A program made the translations under genes and the position numbers. From contig JAUSOJ010000094.1 in the NCBI GenBank assembly GCA_030656195.1, forward strand, positions 1 through 47,142: a stretch of 47,142 nucleotides of DNA, in the 5' to 3' direction. Source of the stretch: Lutibacter sp. (GTDB lineage Bacteria > Bacteroidota > Bacteroidia > Flavobacteriales > Flavobacteriaceae). The notes below the pieces were generated by a model. That model searched no databases and had not been told where the DNA came from. It was given only the letters and a program-made list of their open reading frames with translations. This document shows, piece by piece, positions 1 to 9,613 of the stretch (the stretch's first letter is position 1; every line of letters begins with the position of its first letter).

Positions 1-210
1 AAAACTGAAATTTCGAATCAAAAACTGTTTTATGTTGTTAAGGATCTTCAATTGGTTGGTGTTTTGCTTGTATCAAAGTTTTTATAAAACGCACACAAAA
101 TTACTATAAATAATTATACACTATATGTGTTTAAATAATAATTAACTTATTGGCAATTAATTCCAGAATTTGACAAACTAATATATTGATAGCATAGCTA
201 TTCAAATTAT

Positions 211-1134
211 TTACTGAATAAAAAACAATACAATGCCGCCAAGCGCGATAAAAGCGCCAATTACTTCTTTGACCGTAACTTTTTCTTTATAAAGTAAAAT
301 GGCCGGCGGAATAATTAAAACTGGAATAATGGCCATAATGGTTGAAGCAATGCCGACAGTTGTATATTTTACGGCCAATAATGAGGCGTAAACCCCTAAA
401 AACGGACCAAATATAGAACCAATGACGATAAATTTCATGGAAATGGAATCAGCTACAGCTTGTTTGACTTTTGGCCATCTTTTAATCAAGGTGATTAGTA
501 AAACAAATCCAATTGTTCCTGCAATAATCCTAATTTGGGTTGCTGCAAAAACGTTGTAATCGCCCATTCCATATTTGCTTAAAACCAATCCTAACGCTTG
601 ACCGATGGCTCCCAAAAAGGCGAATAACATTCCTTTGGGAGAAAATGAAAATTGAATTTTTTTGTTTTTGATCCCCAATTTTTCATCATCCAATTTCTTT
701 TTTTCCGTAATCACCATCATAATTCCAAAAATGGTGATAAACATGGCCATCAAAGAAAGGAGATTCATGGTTTCCCCCAAAATAAACCATCCAAAATATG
801 CGGCAATTGGCGCGCTTAACGACATGATTAACATGGAAATTCTTGCGCTGATTAACTCGTACGATTTAAACAAAAAATAATCGCCAAAAACAAAGCCTAC
901 CAATCCCGAAATTGACATCCAAATCCATTGATGGGAAGTGGCATCAAACGGCAAAAACAATCCTCGTGAGAAATAGGAAATGACGGCATAGATGAAAAAA
1001 GCAATGATGAGGCGCAATACGTTGACCGACAAAGATCCAGCTCTTCTGGTTGCTTGTTGAAAAGACAAGCTTGTGGTGGTCCAAAAAACCGCGGTCAATA
1101 AAGCGAATAATTCGCCTAAATGAGATGTTAACAT
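211..1134 (-). CDS. EamA/DMT family transporter
   Basis: 307 aa, about 10 hydrophobic helices, two EamA-like halves (GxxxGxxxxxxxL...LGE pattern). Confidence 0.85.
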   Translation of the reverse strand: MLTSHLGELFALLTAVFWTTTSLSFQQATRRAGSLSVNVLRLIIAFFIYAVISYFSRGLFLPFDATSHQWIWMSISGLVGFVFGDYFLFKSYELISARISMLIMSLSAPIAAYFGWFILGETMNLLSLMAMFITIFGIMMVITEKKKLDDEKLGIKNKKIQFSFSPKGMLFAFLGAIGQALGLVLSKYGMGDYNVFAATQIRIIAGTIGFVLLITLIKRWPKVKQAVADSISMKFIVIGSIFGPFLGVYASLLAVKYTTVGIASTIMAIIPVLIIPPAILLYKEKVTVKEVIGAFIALGGIVLFFIQ

Positions 1135-1316
1135 GAGTAACTTTTACGGCGCTAAAGTACTTAAAACTTCAAGCTAAAAAGATAAAAATAGATAAATTTT
1201 TTTTGTCTTTTTACTGCAAAGATTCATCAGTTTCCGTCTAAAATATTTCAACTTAGCAAATAGCTAAAAACAAAATATAAGTCATAAATTTATGCGGATT
1301 TAAATCATCCCAAAAA

Positions 1317-2237
1317 ATGATAAAAAACACTTTTGAAACCATACGCGAATTTTTAGAATTTGAATTGTTCAGCTTAGGCGAATATACTTTGAGGGCTTAT
1401 ACCATTGTGGCCATTTTCATTGTTTTTCTGATTACCAAAGTGATATTATGGCTCATAAAAACAACGATGTTTCGAAAGCAAAAGCAAAAAAGCCAGGATC
1501 TGGGAAATACCTATGCGCTGTTTCAAATTATTAAATATGTCATTTGGGTGATTGCTTTTGCGTTTTTGCTGGAAACTATCGGAGTAAAAATCACCGTATT
1601 GGTTGCGGGTTCTGCCGCATTGCTTGTGGGAATTGGCCTGGGATTGCAGCAAACATTTAACGATGTTGTATCAGGCATTATTTTGCTTTCGGAAAGATCC
1701 ATAAAAGTGGGCGATGTGCTGGAAATAGATGATGATATTGTACGGATCCAGGAAATTGGCCTGCGAACATCTACCGGCTCAAACCGTGACGAAATCACCA
1801 TCATCATTCCAAATTCATTAATTACCACAAACAAAGTAATCAACTGGAGCCATCAGTCCAAAAAGACGCGTTTTAAAATAAAAGTGGGCGTAGCCTATGG
1901 CAGCGATGTTGATTTGGTGATTAAGGTGTTAACTGAAAGCGCTTTGGAACATTCAGATATCACAGATGAAAGTTTGGTTGACATTCAGTTTTTGGATTTT
2001 GGAGAATCTTCATTGGACTTTCAAGTGTTGTTTTTTAGCGAAAATATTTTTAGGATTGAAAAGGAAAAAAGTGACATCAGAAAAATAATTAACAGAAAGT
2101 TTATAGAGAACAACATCAGTATTCCTTTTCCGCAAATGGATGTGCATTTTAAAAAACGCCCCCTAGCCCCTATTTCGACTAAGCTCAATACAGGCCTCAA
2201 GGGGGGAACCAATGTTGGAGCGGAAAACATAAGTTAA
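1317..2237 (+). CDS. Mechanosensitive ion channel family protein (MscS-type)
   Basis: TM segments followed by MscS core 'AGSAALLVGIGLGLQQTFNDVVSGIILLSERSIKVGDVLEI' and 'IIIPNSLITTNKVINWS'. Confidence 0.92.
   Translation: MIKNTFETIREFLEFELFSLGEYTLRAYTIVAIFIVFLITKVILWLIKTTMFRKQKQKSQDLGNTYALFQIIKYVIWVIAFAFLLETIGVKITVLVAGSAALLVGIGLGLQQTFNDVVSGIILLSERSIKVGDVLEIDDDIVRIQEIGLRTSTGSNRDEITIIIPNSLITTNKVINWSHQSKKTRFKIKVGVAYGSDVDLVIKVLTESALEHSDITDESLVDIQFLDFGESSLDFQVLFFSENIFRIEKEKSDIRKIINRKFIENNISIPFPQMDVHFKKRPLAPISTKLNTGLKGGTNVGAENIS
2157..2215. repeat. Intergenic-type repeat (CCCCCT...AGGGGGG inverted arms) read through as the 3' end of the MscS ORF
   Basis: gccccctagcccctatttcgactaagctcaatacaggcctcaaggggggaacc; complementary C-rich and G-rich arms. 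Confidence 0.55.
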
Positions 2238-2250
2238 AATTTTCATTGTC

Positions 2251-2291
2251 TTACTTCGGTCCCAATAGCTATCGGGATCGGTCTTCGGACT
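2251..2291. repeat. Inverted-repeat element with near-palindrome cccaatagctatcgggat and cggtcttcggac motif
   Basis: Near-palindromic core; tcggtcttcggac is the reverse complement of gtccgaagaccga at about 40648-40660. Confidence 0.55.
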
Positions 2292-2318
2292 TTTTACTAA
2301 AACAACGATCTTAATAAC

Positions 2319-3233
2319 ATGAATTACAATAAAATATTTATAAAAATAAATAAGGAGTTAAGCAAAACGGAAGATTTAGGGGAAGTTGCCACGTACATTC
2401 CCGAGTTGGGCAATGTGGATTCTACAAAATTTGGCGTTCATTTAACCACCATCAACCATAAGCATTACCAGTTTGGAGATGCTGAGGAAAAGTTTTCCAT
2501 TCAAAGTATTGCGAAAGTTTTGTCACTGGTATTGGCATACAAACAGGAAGGTGAAAAATTATGGGAAAGGGTCGGCGTTGAACCTTCAGGCACATCTTTC
2601 AATTCGCTGTTTCAGTTGGAATTTAATAAAGGAATTCCGAGAAATCCGCTCATAAATTCTGGCGCTTTGGTTATTTCCGATATTTTGGTGAGCCATCTTA
2701 AAAATCCGAAAGATGATTTTATTGCATTTGTGAGAAGCATTTCAGGAAATCCCAACATTGATTATTGTTCGAGAATAGCAGAATCGGAGAAAATAACGGG
2801 CCATAGAAATGCCGCTTTAATTAACTTGATGAAATCCTTCGGAAACATTAAAAATGATATTGATGTGGTACTCGATTTTTATTTCAATTTATGTTCCATT
2901 GAAATGACCTGCAGGGAACTTTCTCAGACATTTCTTTTTCTGGCGGACTATGGCGTTAATCCATTCACCAAAGAGCGGGTGATTAGCATCAGCAAATCAA
3001 AACGCGTGAATGCCATTATGCAAACCTGCGGATTTTATGATGAGGCTGGAGAATTTACCTTTAAAGTGGGTTTGCCGGGAAAAAGTGGCGTTGGCGGTGG
3101 CATTGTGGCCATTCTTCCAAAAAAATACAGCATCGCTGTTTGGAGTCCGAGATTGAACAAAAAAGGTAATTCGAGCAAGGGAATAAAATTTTTGGAATTG
3201 TTTACTACAGAAACCGAAATTTCAATTTTTTAA
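2319..3233 (+). CDS. glsA: Glutaminase
   Basis: Beta-lactamase-like serine fold; 'FSIQSIAKVLSLVLAY', 'PRNPLINSGALVISDIL', 'VGLPGKSGVGGGIVAILP' are glutaminase signatures. Confidence 0.93.
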   Translation: MNYNKIFIKINKELSKTEDLGEVATYIPELGNVDSTKFGVHLTTINHKHYQFGDAEEKFSIQSIAKVLSLVLAYKQEGEKLWERVGVEPSGTSFNSLFQLEFNKGIPRNPLINSGALVISDILVSHLKNPKDDFIAFVRSISGNPNIDYCSRIAESEKITGHRNAALINLMKSFGNIKNDIDVVLDFYFNLCSIEMTCRELSQTFLFLADYGVNPFTKERVISISKSKRVNAIMQTCGFYDEAGEFTFKVGLPGKSGVGGGIVAILPKKYSIAVWSPRLNKKGNSSKGIKFLELFTTETEISIF

Positions 3234-3258
3234 AATTTTTATTAGATAAATAAAATAT

Positions 3259-3468
3259 ATGGAAAACAAAAACCTAAGCGGAACGATCAGAAAAAACATA
3301 CAAGCAGGAAAAAAGGTTGAAATTGTGCAGAAAAACCATCAGCGAACGGGCGAATTAACTGAAGGTGCAGTAAAAAGAATCCTCACAAACGCCACAACGC
3401 ATCCGCATGGCATAAAAGTTCTGTTAGAAACCGGAGAAATTGGACGCGTTAAAAATGTTTTGAGTTAA
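3259..3468 (+). CDS. YwbE family protein
   Basis: 69 aa; 'GTIRKNIQAGKKVEIVQKNHQRTGELTEGAVKRILTNATTHPHGIKVLLETGEIGRV' matches the YwbE family pattern. Confidence 0.85.
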   Translation: MENKNLSGTIRKNIQAGKKVEIVQKNHQRTGELTEGAVKRILTNATTHPHGIKVLLETGEIGRVKNVLS

Positions 3469-3489
3469 AGAATTCTTTTTTACTTATTT

Positions 3490-6400
3490 TTATTCTTGTT
3501 TAGAAAACTTTTCAATGAGTTGGAACAATAATTTCCGATCTAAAGGCTTTGTTAAATAAGCATCAAATCCTAGCGCCAGTGCGATTGTTTTATCAGATTC
3601 CATGGCGAAAGCCGAAAGGGCAATAATTGGCAGTGAAGGTCTCAGCTTTTTAATTTCTTTCATGGCTTCATTTCCGTCCATCACCGGCATTTTTATGTCC
3701 ATGAGCACCAATTGAATTTCTGGATGGCTTTGCGCCAATTCCAAGGCTTTTTTACCATTATTGGCTTCCATAATTTTAATATGGGTTGTTGAGAATAACT
3801 CATTGATATACATCATATTGTATTCTTCGTCTTCGGCCACTAAAATGTTTATCTCCTTGTTTTTCACTTCGATTGTTGGTTTTTGATCTTCAATTACAGA
3901 AGAAATTAATGGTATTTTTGACTTTTTAAAAGGTATGGTAAAATAAATTGTTGTTCCATTTTCACACGAATTTAACCAAATTTCTCCATTAAACAATTCA
4001 ACAATTTTTTTGGTGATTGCCAAACCAAGCCCTGTACCTTTATGCTGCTTGCTTAAATTTAGTTCACCTTGGGAAAATCGCTCAAAAATTCTTTGTTGCA
4101 AACTGTCTTCAACCCCAATTCCGGTATCTTTTACATAAAATTGCAGGTTGTTTTCAATCAATTCGTACCCGAATGTAATGCTTCCGGTATCTGTAAATTT
4201 AAACGCATTAGACAGAAGATTTGTAAGCACCTGATTTAATTTTGTTTTATCAGTTTCAATAGAACTTTTATAATTTTCAAGACCTCTCTCACAGCTTAAT
4301 ATTAAATTATTTTCCTTGGCAATTGGTGTGTAAAAGTTCATTAATTCATCGAGCAATTTATTGAGGTTAACACTTTCTAAGTTAAGGGTTTCTAAACCAG
4401 CCTCAATTTTTGAAATGTCTAATATATCATTTACGATGGAAAGTAACCGCTTGCTGCTTTTAATCACAATGTTTGCGTAATCTTTTTGCTTGTCTTTTGT
4501 AATATTTGGATCCAGACACAATTCTGAAAACCCAATAATGCCGTTCATAGGTGTTCTGATTTCATGACTCATATTTGCCAAAAAAGCCGACTTTAGCCTG
4601 TCCGATTCTTTTGCCTGGGCTAAAGCCTGGTTTAATTCGTTTTCAACTTTTTTACGTTGGATGGTGGTGCTAATTTGATCGGCGACAAACTCTAATAAAT
4701 GCACGTCATTTTCATTATAGGCATTTTCATCTTCATAACTTTGCACCACGATTGCCCCAATACATTTTCCTTGAATAAATAAGGGAACACCTACCCAAAT
4801 ATTGGCATATTCCCCTATCAATTCAACCTTTTTTTCTTTGATGAATTCAAAATGTGTTTCCTTATTTAGGATTAATGGTTTTTTTGATTTTATGACATAT
4901 CCTGTTAAAGAATTTTTTGCTGAAAAATCTTCTGCCATCTCTTTCTCATCCACAAAAACTGGTGTGGAAATCATATCAGTTTCTTCATCGTGAAGTGCAA
5001 TAAAAAAATTGCTGGTATCAATTATTTTATGCAATTCATTTCTGATAAATAAACTAAATTCATGAAAATCACCAATGGTCAATGCCGCTTTTGAGATGTT
5101 GTAAAGCACATCTTCCAAAACCTCTTTCTTAACTCTTTCCGTAATATCTGAGATAACCACATGAATGGTAAATCCATCATCTCCTTCATTAATCCTTGTC
5201 AGCGTTATTTCAGTAGGGAAAATATGACCATCGCTGTGTTGTTGATTACATCGGTATCTGTTGCTGCCTTTTTCCAACGCAATTTTCATCATTTCTTCTG
5301 CTTTTAGAAAAGAGCTGGCTCCGTCTGGTTGCCTTACTGGCGAAAGTTGTCCTGGATGTATACTAAAAAGCGTTTTTTTGTCCAAACCAAACATTTTTAG
5401 CGCTGATTCATTGCAGTCCACAAAATGGCCGTCTTTTATAATAAGAACGGCATCCACAGCTTTTTCAAAAATGTCTCTGTATTTTCTTTCAGACTTTTCA
5501 AGTAATTTTTTTGAATTGATGCGATCTGTAACATCATCAACCAATGAAGCTGCGCCAATTACCGCTCCTGAGCAATCTTTTAAGCTCACATTGTACCATT
5601 CGCAAGTGATAATTTTACCGCTTTTGGTTACATTTTCATTGGTGCCTTTATGACCGCTTTTTTGAGTCAATATGTTTTTACGAATTTTGTCCATTTCGAA
5701 AACTAAATCCGGTGAGGTAATCAAATCTTTTATAGGCTTTTCTTTCGCCTCTTCAGCAGAATATCCAAATATACGTTCTGCGGAACTATTCCATTCCAAT
5801 ACATTAAAATCTACATCCCAAATGATGGATGCCAATGGTGTATGATTAAATTGGTCTTTTAATCGTTGATTGCTCTCAAAAAACAAATCATCTGCTTTTT
5901 TGTGTTCTGTAATATCTTCTGAAATTCCTTGAATATGGGTGATTTCATTAACACTATTTCTAACAACATCTAAATTGGCACGAACCCATTTAACTTCCTT
6001 GTTTTTGGTAAAAATTCGGAAAGGTTGAAACTTTAATTCGTCTGATTTTTCGTTTTTCAAAAATTTTATGAATTCCTTACTCACCCATTCCACATCATCT
6101 TTGTGAAGCAATTGGTACAATTTAACGTTACCTGCAAGGAGCTCATGATGTGTATACCCAAATAAATTATGTGAGTTTTCTGAAGTAAAAACAATAGGAA
6201 AATCATGTTTATTTTCACATAAAAAAGCAACCGAGGAACTTTTATTGATAATATTATACGCTGCTTTTATTTTATTGTCTGTTTCTCTTTTATCAGTTGT
6301 TTCATGAAAAAACATGAGTACGCCATCCTGAGATGGAATTATTCTGTTTTCAAACCATTTATTCCATGGCTTATAATAATTTTCAAAACTTAGGGGTTTT

Positions 6401-7569
6401 CCTTTTGTGATAGCTTTTTGGTAATTGTCATAAAATAAATCGCCCTCTTTTTCGGGAAATTCTGTCCAAAGATTCTTTCCTATAAGATGCTGCGCATTTT
6501 TACCCAATAAATCGGCCGCCTTTTCATTTACATAAATGTATTTTGAGTCGCGGTCCAATATCACCAAACCATCTTTAATGCTAGAAAGGGTATTTGATAA
6601 AAAGTTTTTGGTGACCGTAAATTTTTGATCATTAAGAACACGCTCTGTAATATCCTGGCCAATTCCAATAATTTTAACAATACGCTGGTTTTCAATAATC
6701 GCCCTTCTAATTTCAGAGATGTATTTTAATTCCCCGCCCACGGTAATAATCCTGTATTGTAAATGTTGGATAGGGTTTTTCAGAAAAGATTCAATGGAAT
6801 AGTCTAATGTAAATTCCCGATCATCAGGATGCACAAAACCTATAAAAACCTCAATATTTAAAAAATCCTTTCCAGCAACCAATCCCAAAATATTATAGGC
6901 TTCATCGGACCAATGTGATTCGTCGATTTCAAAATTGTGGAACCAGCTTCCGATTTTCGCCAATGACTGTGCTTCTTTGTATCGGTATTCACTCTCAATG
7001 ACAGCTTTTCTTGCTTTTACGTTATCAGTAATATTTTCTATGGATACAATCACATTTTCAAGCGATATTTCACTTCCGGCACTCACTTTATATTTTACCA
7101 AGGCATCAAACTCTTCTCCTTGTAACGTTTTATTAATAGTTTCAATTTCGGTCACGGTCTCTCCAAGAAGAATGGCAACTACCAATTTTGAAAAACCTCT
7201 GTAGGATTTTTTTGCGAAAACCAACTTTAAGTTTTGCAATAATTCCTGTTTAGTATTGGCTTTGTATAATTTTAAAGCAGCATCATTAATGTCTTTAATC
7301 TCAATAAGATCAATTAATTGTTTAATAAATTTTGGATTTTCGGCAATAAATGATTTTATGTCGGTATTCTTTTCTTTGGCGTTTTTTTCAAGAAAAAGTT
7401 TTGCTTTTGAGAAATCCTCAACCCATAAGGCAACTGGCGCTTGCTCAAAAAATGTAAAATACAGGTCTTTATTTAACATGGCTTTTTCATCAAGACTTTT
7501 TAATTTAGGGGTCTCTTCTTCATTATCAACATGTATATTCTTTATGGGATCTAAATGTTCCATTCTCAC
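3490..7569 (-). CDS. Multi-PAS/GAF hybrid sensor histidine kinase with C-terminal receiver domain
   Basis: 1359 aa; repeated PAS/PAC blocks ('DITERV', 'DITEHKKA'), GAF-like region, HisKA 'FLANMSHEIRTPMNGIIGFSEL', HATPase 'GTGLGLAITKKIVELFNGEIW', REC 'LVLMDIKMPVMDGNEAM'. Confidence 0.95.
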   Translation of the reverse strand: MRMEHLDPIKNIHVDNEEETPKLKSLDEKAMLNKDLYFTFFEQAPVALWVEDFSKAKLFLEKNAKEKNTDIKSFIAENPKFIKQLIDLIEIKDINDAALKLYKANTKQELLQNLKLVFAKKSYRGFSKLVVAILLGETVTEIETINKTLQGEEFDALVKYKVSAGSEISLENVIVSIENITDNVKARKAVIESEYRYKEAQSLAKIGSWFHNFEIDESHWSDEAYNILGLVAGKDFLNIEVFIGFVHPDDREFTLDYSIESFLKNPIQHLQYRIITVGGELKYISEIRRAIIENQRIVKIIGIGQDITERVLNDQKFTVTKNFLSNTLSSIKDGLVILDRDSKYIYVNEKAADLLGKNAQHLIGKNLWTEFPEKEGDLFYDNYQKAITKGKPLSFENYYKPWNKWFENRIIPSQDGVLMFFHETTDKRETDNKIKAAYNIINKSSSVAFLCENKHDFPIVFTSENSHNLFGYTHHELLAGNVKLYQLLHKDDVEWVSKEFIKFLKNEKSDELKFQPFRIFTKNKEVKWVRANLDVVRNSVNEITHIQGISEDITEHKKADDLFFESNQRLKDQFNHTPLASIIWDVDFNVLEWNSSAERIFGYSAEEAKEKPIKDLITSPDLVFEMDKIRKNILTQKSGHKGTNENVTKSGKIITCEWYNVSLKDCSGAVIGAASLVDDVTDRINSKKLLEKSERKYRDIFEKAVDAVLIIKDGHFVDCNESALKMFGLDKKTLFSIHPGQLSPVRQPDGASSFLKAEEMMKIALEKGSNRYRCNQQHSDGHIFPTEITLTRINEGDDGFTIHVVISDITERVKKEVLEDVLYNISKAALTIGDFHEFSLFIRNELHKIIDTSNFFIALHDEETDMISTPVFVDEKEMAEDFSAKNSLTGYVIKSKKPLILNKETHFEFIKEKKVELIGEYANIWVGVPLFIQGKCIGAIVVQSYEDENAYNENDVHLLEFVADQISTTIQRKKVENELNQALAQAKESDRLKSAFLANMSHEIRTPMNGIIGFSELCLDPNITKDKQKDYANIVIKSSKRLLSIVNDILDISKIEAGLETLNLESVNLNKLLDELMNFYTPIAKENNLILSCERGLENYKSSIETDKTKLNQVLTNLLSNAFKFTDTGSITFGYELIENNLQFYVKDTGIGVEDSLQQRIFERFSQGELNLSKQHKGTGLGLAITKKIVELFNGEIWLNSCENGTTIYFTIPFKKSKIPLISSVIEDQKPTIEVKNKEINILVAEDEEYNMMYINELFSTTHIKIMEANNGKKALELAQSHPEIQLVLMDIKMPVMDGNEAMKEIKKLRPSLPIIALSAFAMESDKTIALALGFDAYLTKPLDRKLLFQLIEKFSKQE

Positions 7570-7673
7570 ACTCTAAGGGGTTTAATGGGCGTAAAATACA
7601 AATTATTTTGAATTGTTGTTTATTTTGGATTTTAAATATTAAGGAACTTTAAAAAATAACCGATGAATTATTT

Positions 7674-8468
7674 TTAACTATTGAGAAGACTAATTACAAA
7701 ACTTGTACCTTTTTCTAAAGTGCTTTTTGCTGAAATTTTTCCTTTATGAAGTTCTGCAATTTTCTTGGCGAGAGCCAATCCCAAGCCAATGCATTTTTGT
7801 TTATCTTCAGAATACGTATTTACCACATAAAATTCTTCAAAAATATGCGGCAAGTCTGCTTCAGAAATTCCAATTCCTTGGTCGGCGATGGTGGTTTCAA
7901 CCATATTTTTAAGCGCTTCAACTGTAATGGTTATGGTTGAATTTTCATTGGAATAGCGCAATGCGTTGTTTAAAACGGCATTTAAAGCCTGTGTAATTTC
8001 ATCTTTGTCAAGCGTTAAAATAATGCGTTCTTTTGGCTGGTTAAAGACTACCTCAATATTTTTTTTGGCAGTTTCAAATTTAAATTCATTCAACACTTCC
8101 GTCAACAATTCAATATAATTTAACTGTTCCGGTTTTAGGGCGAAATTTGGCGACAGTACCCTTGAATATTTTGAAATGGTGTCGAGAAGAGCCAACGAAA
8201 ATGTTGCGGAATTATTAATAATTTGTATGTGCTTTTCCAATTTTTCTATTGAATAATCGGCAAGGTCTTCAAGCATCATTTCTGAAAAGGAAAATATAAC
8301 ACCAATAGGGTTTTTTAAATTGTGGGTCAGTTTACCAAGAATTTTTGAATTGGATTCAATGGCTGCATTGAGTTCATTGGTTTTACTTTTAAGCTTAAGG
8401 CTAAGATCAATGATTTTTTCTTCCAATTCAGGAATATATTTGTCGGTATTTTTATCTTTTTTCGCCAA
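7674..8468 (-). CDS. Short cytoplasmic sensor histidine kinase (HisKA + HATPase, no recognisable sensor domain)
   Basis: 264 aa; H-box 'LTHNLKNPIGVIFSFSEMMLEDL', N-box 'LNNALRYS', G-boxes 'DQGIGI' and 'GLGLALAKKIAELHKGKI'. Confidence 0.92.
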   Translation of the reverse strand: MAKKDKNTDKYIPELEEKIIDLSLKLKSKTNELNAAIESNSKILGKLTHNLKNPIGVIFSFSEMMLEDLADYSIEKLEKHIQIINNSATFSLALLDTISKYSRVLSPNFALKPEQLNYIELLTEVLNEFKFETAKKNIEVVFNQPKERIILTLDKDEITQALNAVLNNALRYSNENSTITITVEALKNMVETTIADQGIGISEADLPHIFEEFYVVNTYSEDKQKCIGLGLALAKKIAELHKGKISAKSTLEKGTSFVISLLNS

Positions 8469-8609
8469 ACCAAAGTAATTTTAAGTAAATATAATTTTAA
8501 AATAGTTAGGTTCAAATAATTATTTTAAATTTCCTTTAAGTAACTGTAAATGTTTGAGTTTTTAACCAAATATTTCAGCAGTTATTAGGCGATAAAAAGC
8601 AAAGTTTTT

Positions 8610-8625
8610 AAAAGAACGTTCTTTT
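8610..8625. promoter_or_regulatory. 16-bp perfect palindrome upstream of panB (possible operator)
   Basis: aaaagaacgttctttt; followed by tactttta (TAnnTTTg-like) at 8631-8638. Confidence 0.4.
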
Positions 8626-8665
8626 TTCATTACTTTTACCTTCCAAAAGTTTAAACAACAAGAAA

Positions 8666-9484
8666 ATGTCTACAGCTAAAAAAGACTATAAAAGAATTAC
8701 CACCAAAAGTGTGGTGGAAATGAAAAAAAATGGCGAAAAAATTGCCATGCTTACCGCTTATGATTATACAATGGCAAAAATAATAGACAATGCCGGAGTT
8801 GATATTATTTTGGTGGGCGATTCAGCTTCTAACGTGATGGCTGGCCACGAAACTACTTTGCCAATAACTTTAGATCAAATGATTTACCATGCAAGTTCTG
8901 TAGTACGGGCGATTCACAGAAGTTTGGTGGTGGTAGATTTACCCTTTGGGAGCTATCAGGGAAATTCAAGAAATGCGTTGGATTCCTCCATCCGAATTAT
9001 GAAAGAATCGGGCGGACATGCGGTGAAATTGGAAGGCGGAAGCGAAATTAGCGAATCCATCATCAGAATTTTAACAGCAGGAATCCCAGTGATGGGACAT
9101 TTGGGATTGACACCGCAATCCATTTATAAATTTGGAACTTACACGGTAAGGGCGAAGGAAGAGGAAGAAGCCGAAAAATTAATGGAAGATGCTTTATTGC
9201 TCGAAAAATTGGGTTGTTTTGCCTTGGTTTTAGAAAAAGTTCCCGCAAAATTGGCACAAAAAATAGCCGAAAGCATTTCTATTCCGGTTATTGGAATCGG
9301 TGCCGGAAATGGTGTGGACGGACAAGTATTGGTGACGCATGATATGTTGGGAATGACCCACGAATTTCATCCGCGATTTTTGCGCCGCTATATGGATTTA
9401 TATACCGAAATGACCACGGCTTTTGAAAGCTATATTGCCGATGTAAAAAGCAGGGATTTCCCTAGTGACGAGGAGCAGTATTAA
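8666..9484 (+). CDS. panB: 3-methyl-2-oxobutanoate hydroxymethyltransferase
   Basis: '[48 protein letters not shown]', '[20 protein letters not shown]'. Confidence 0.97.
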   Translation: MSTAKKDYKRITTKSVVEMKKNGEKIAMLTAYDYTMAKIIDNAGVDIILVGDSASNVMAGHETTLPITLDQMIYHASSVVRAIHRSLVVVDLPFGSYQGNSRNALDSSIRIMKESGGHAVKLEGGSEISESIIRILTAGIPVMGHLGLTPQSIYKFGTYTVRAKEEEEAEKLMEDALLLEKLGCFALVLEKVPAKLAQKIAESISIPVIGIGAGNGVDGQVLVTHDMLGMTHEFHPRFLRRYMDLYTEMTTAFESYIADVKSRDFPSDEEQY

Positions 9485-9613
9485 ATGCCTTCCGACAAGT
9501 TAAAAGTTAAATGTTAAAAGTTGAAAATGTTTAATCGTTTATTTGTTTAAAACTTTAACTTTAAAAACTTATAACTAATAACCTATAACATATAACTCCA
9601 AAAAACACCAACA

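Noticed and set aside
1-87. Possible 3' end of a + strand CDS (KTEISNQKLFYVVKDLQLVGVLLVSKFL-stop)
   Set aside because: Open in frame to the window edge but too short to recognise, and another frame is also open; cannot be supported.
5261-5653. 130-aa and other + strand ORFs inside the multi-PAS kinase
   Set aside because: Antisense to well-conserved PAS/HisKA coding sequence; no domain resemblance.
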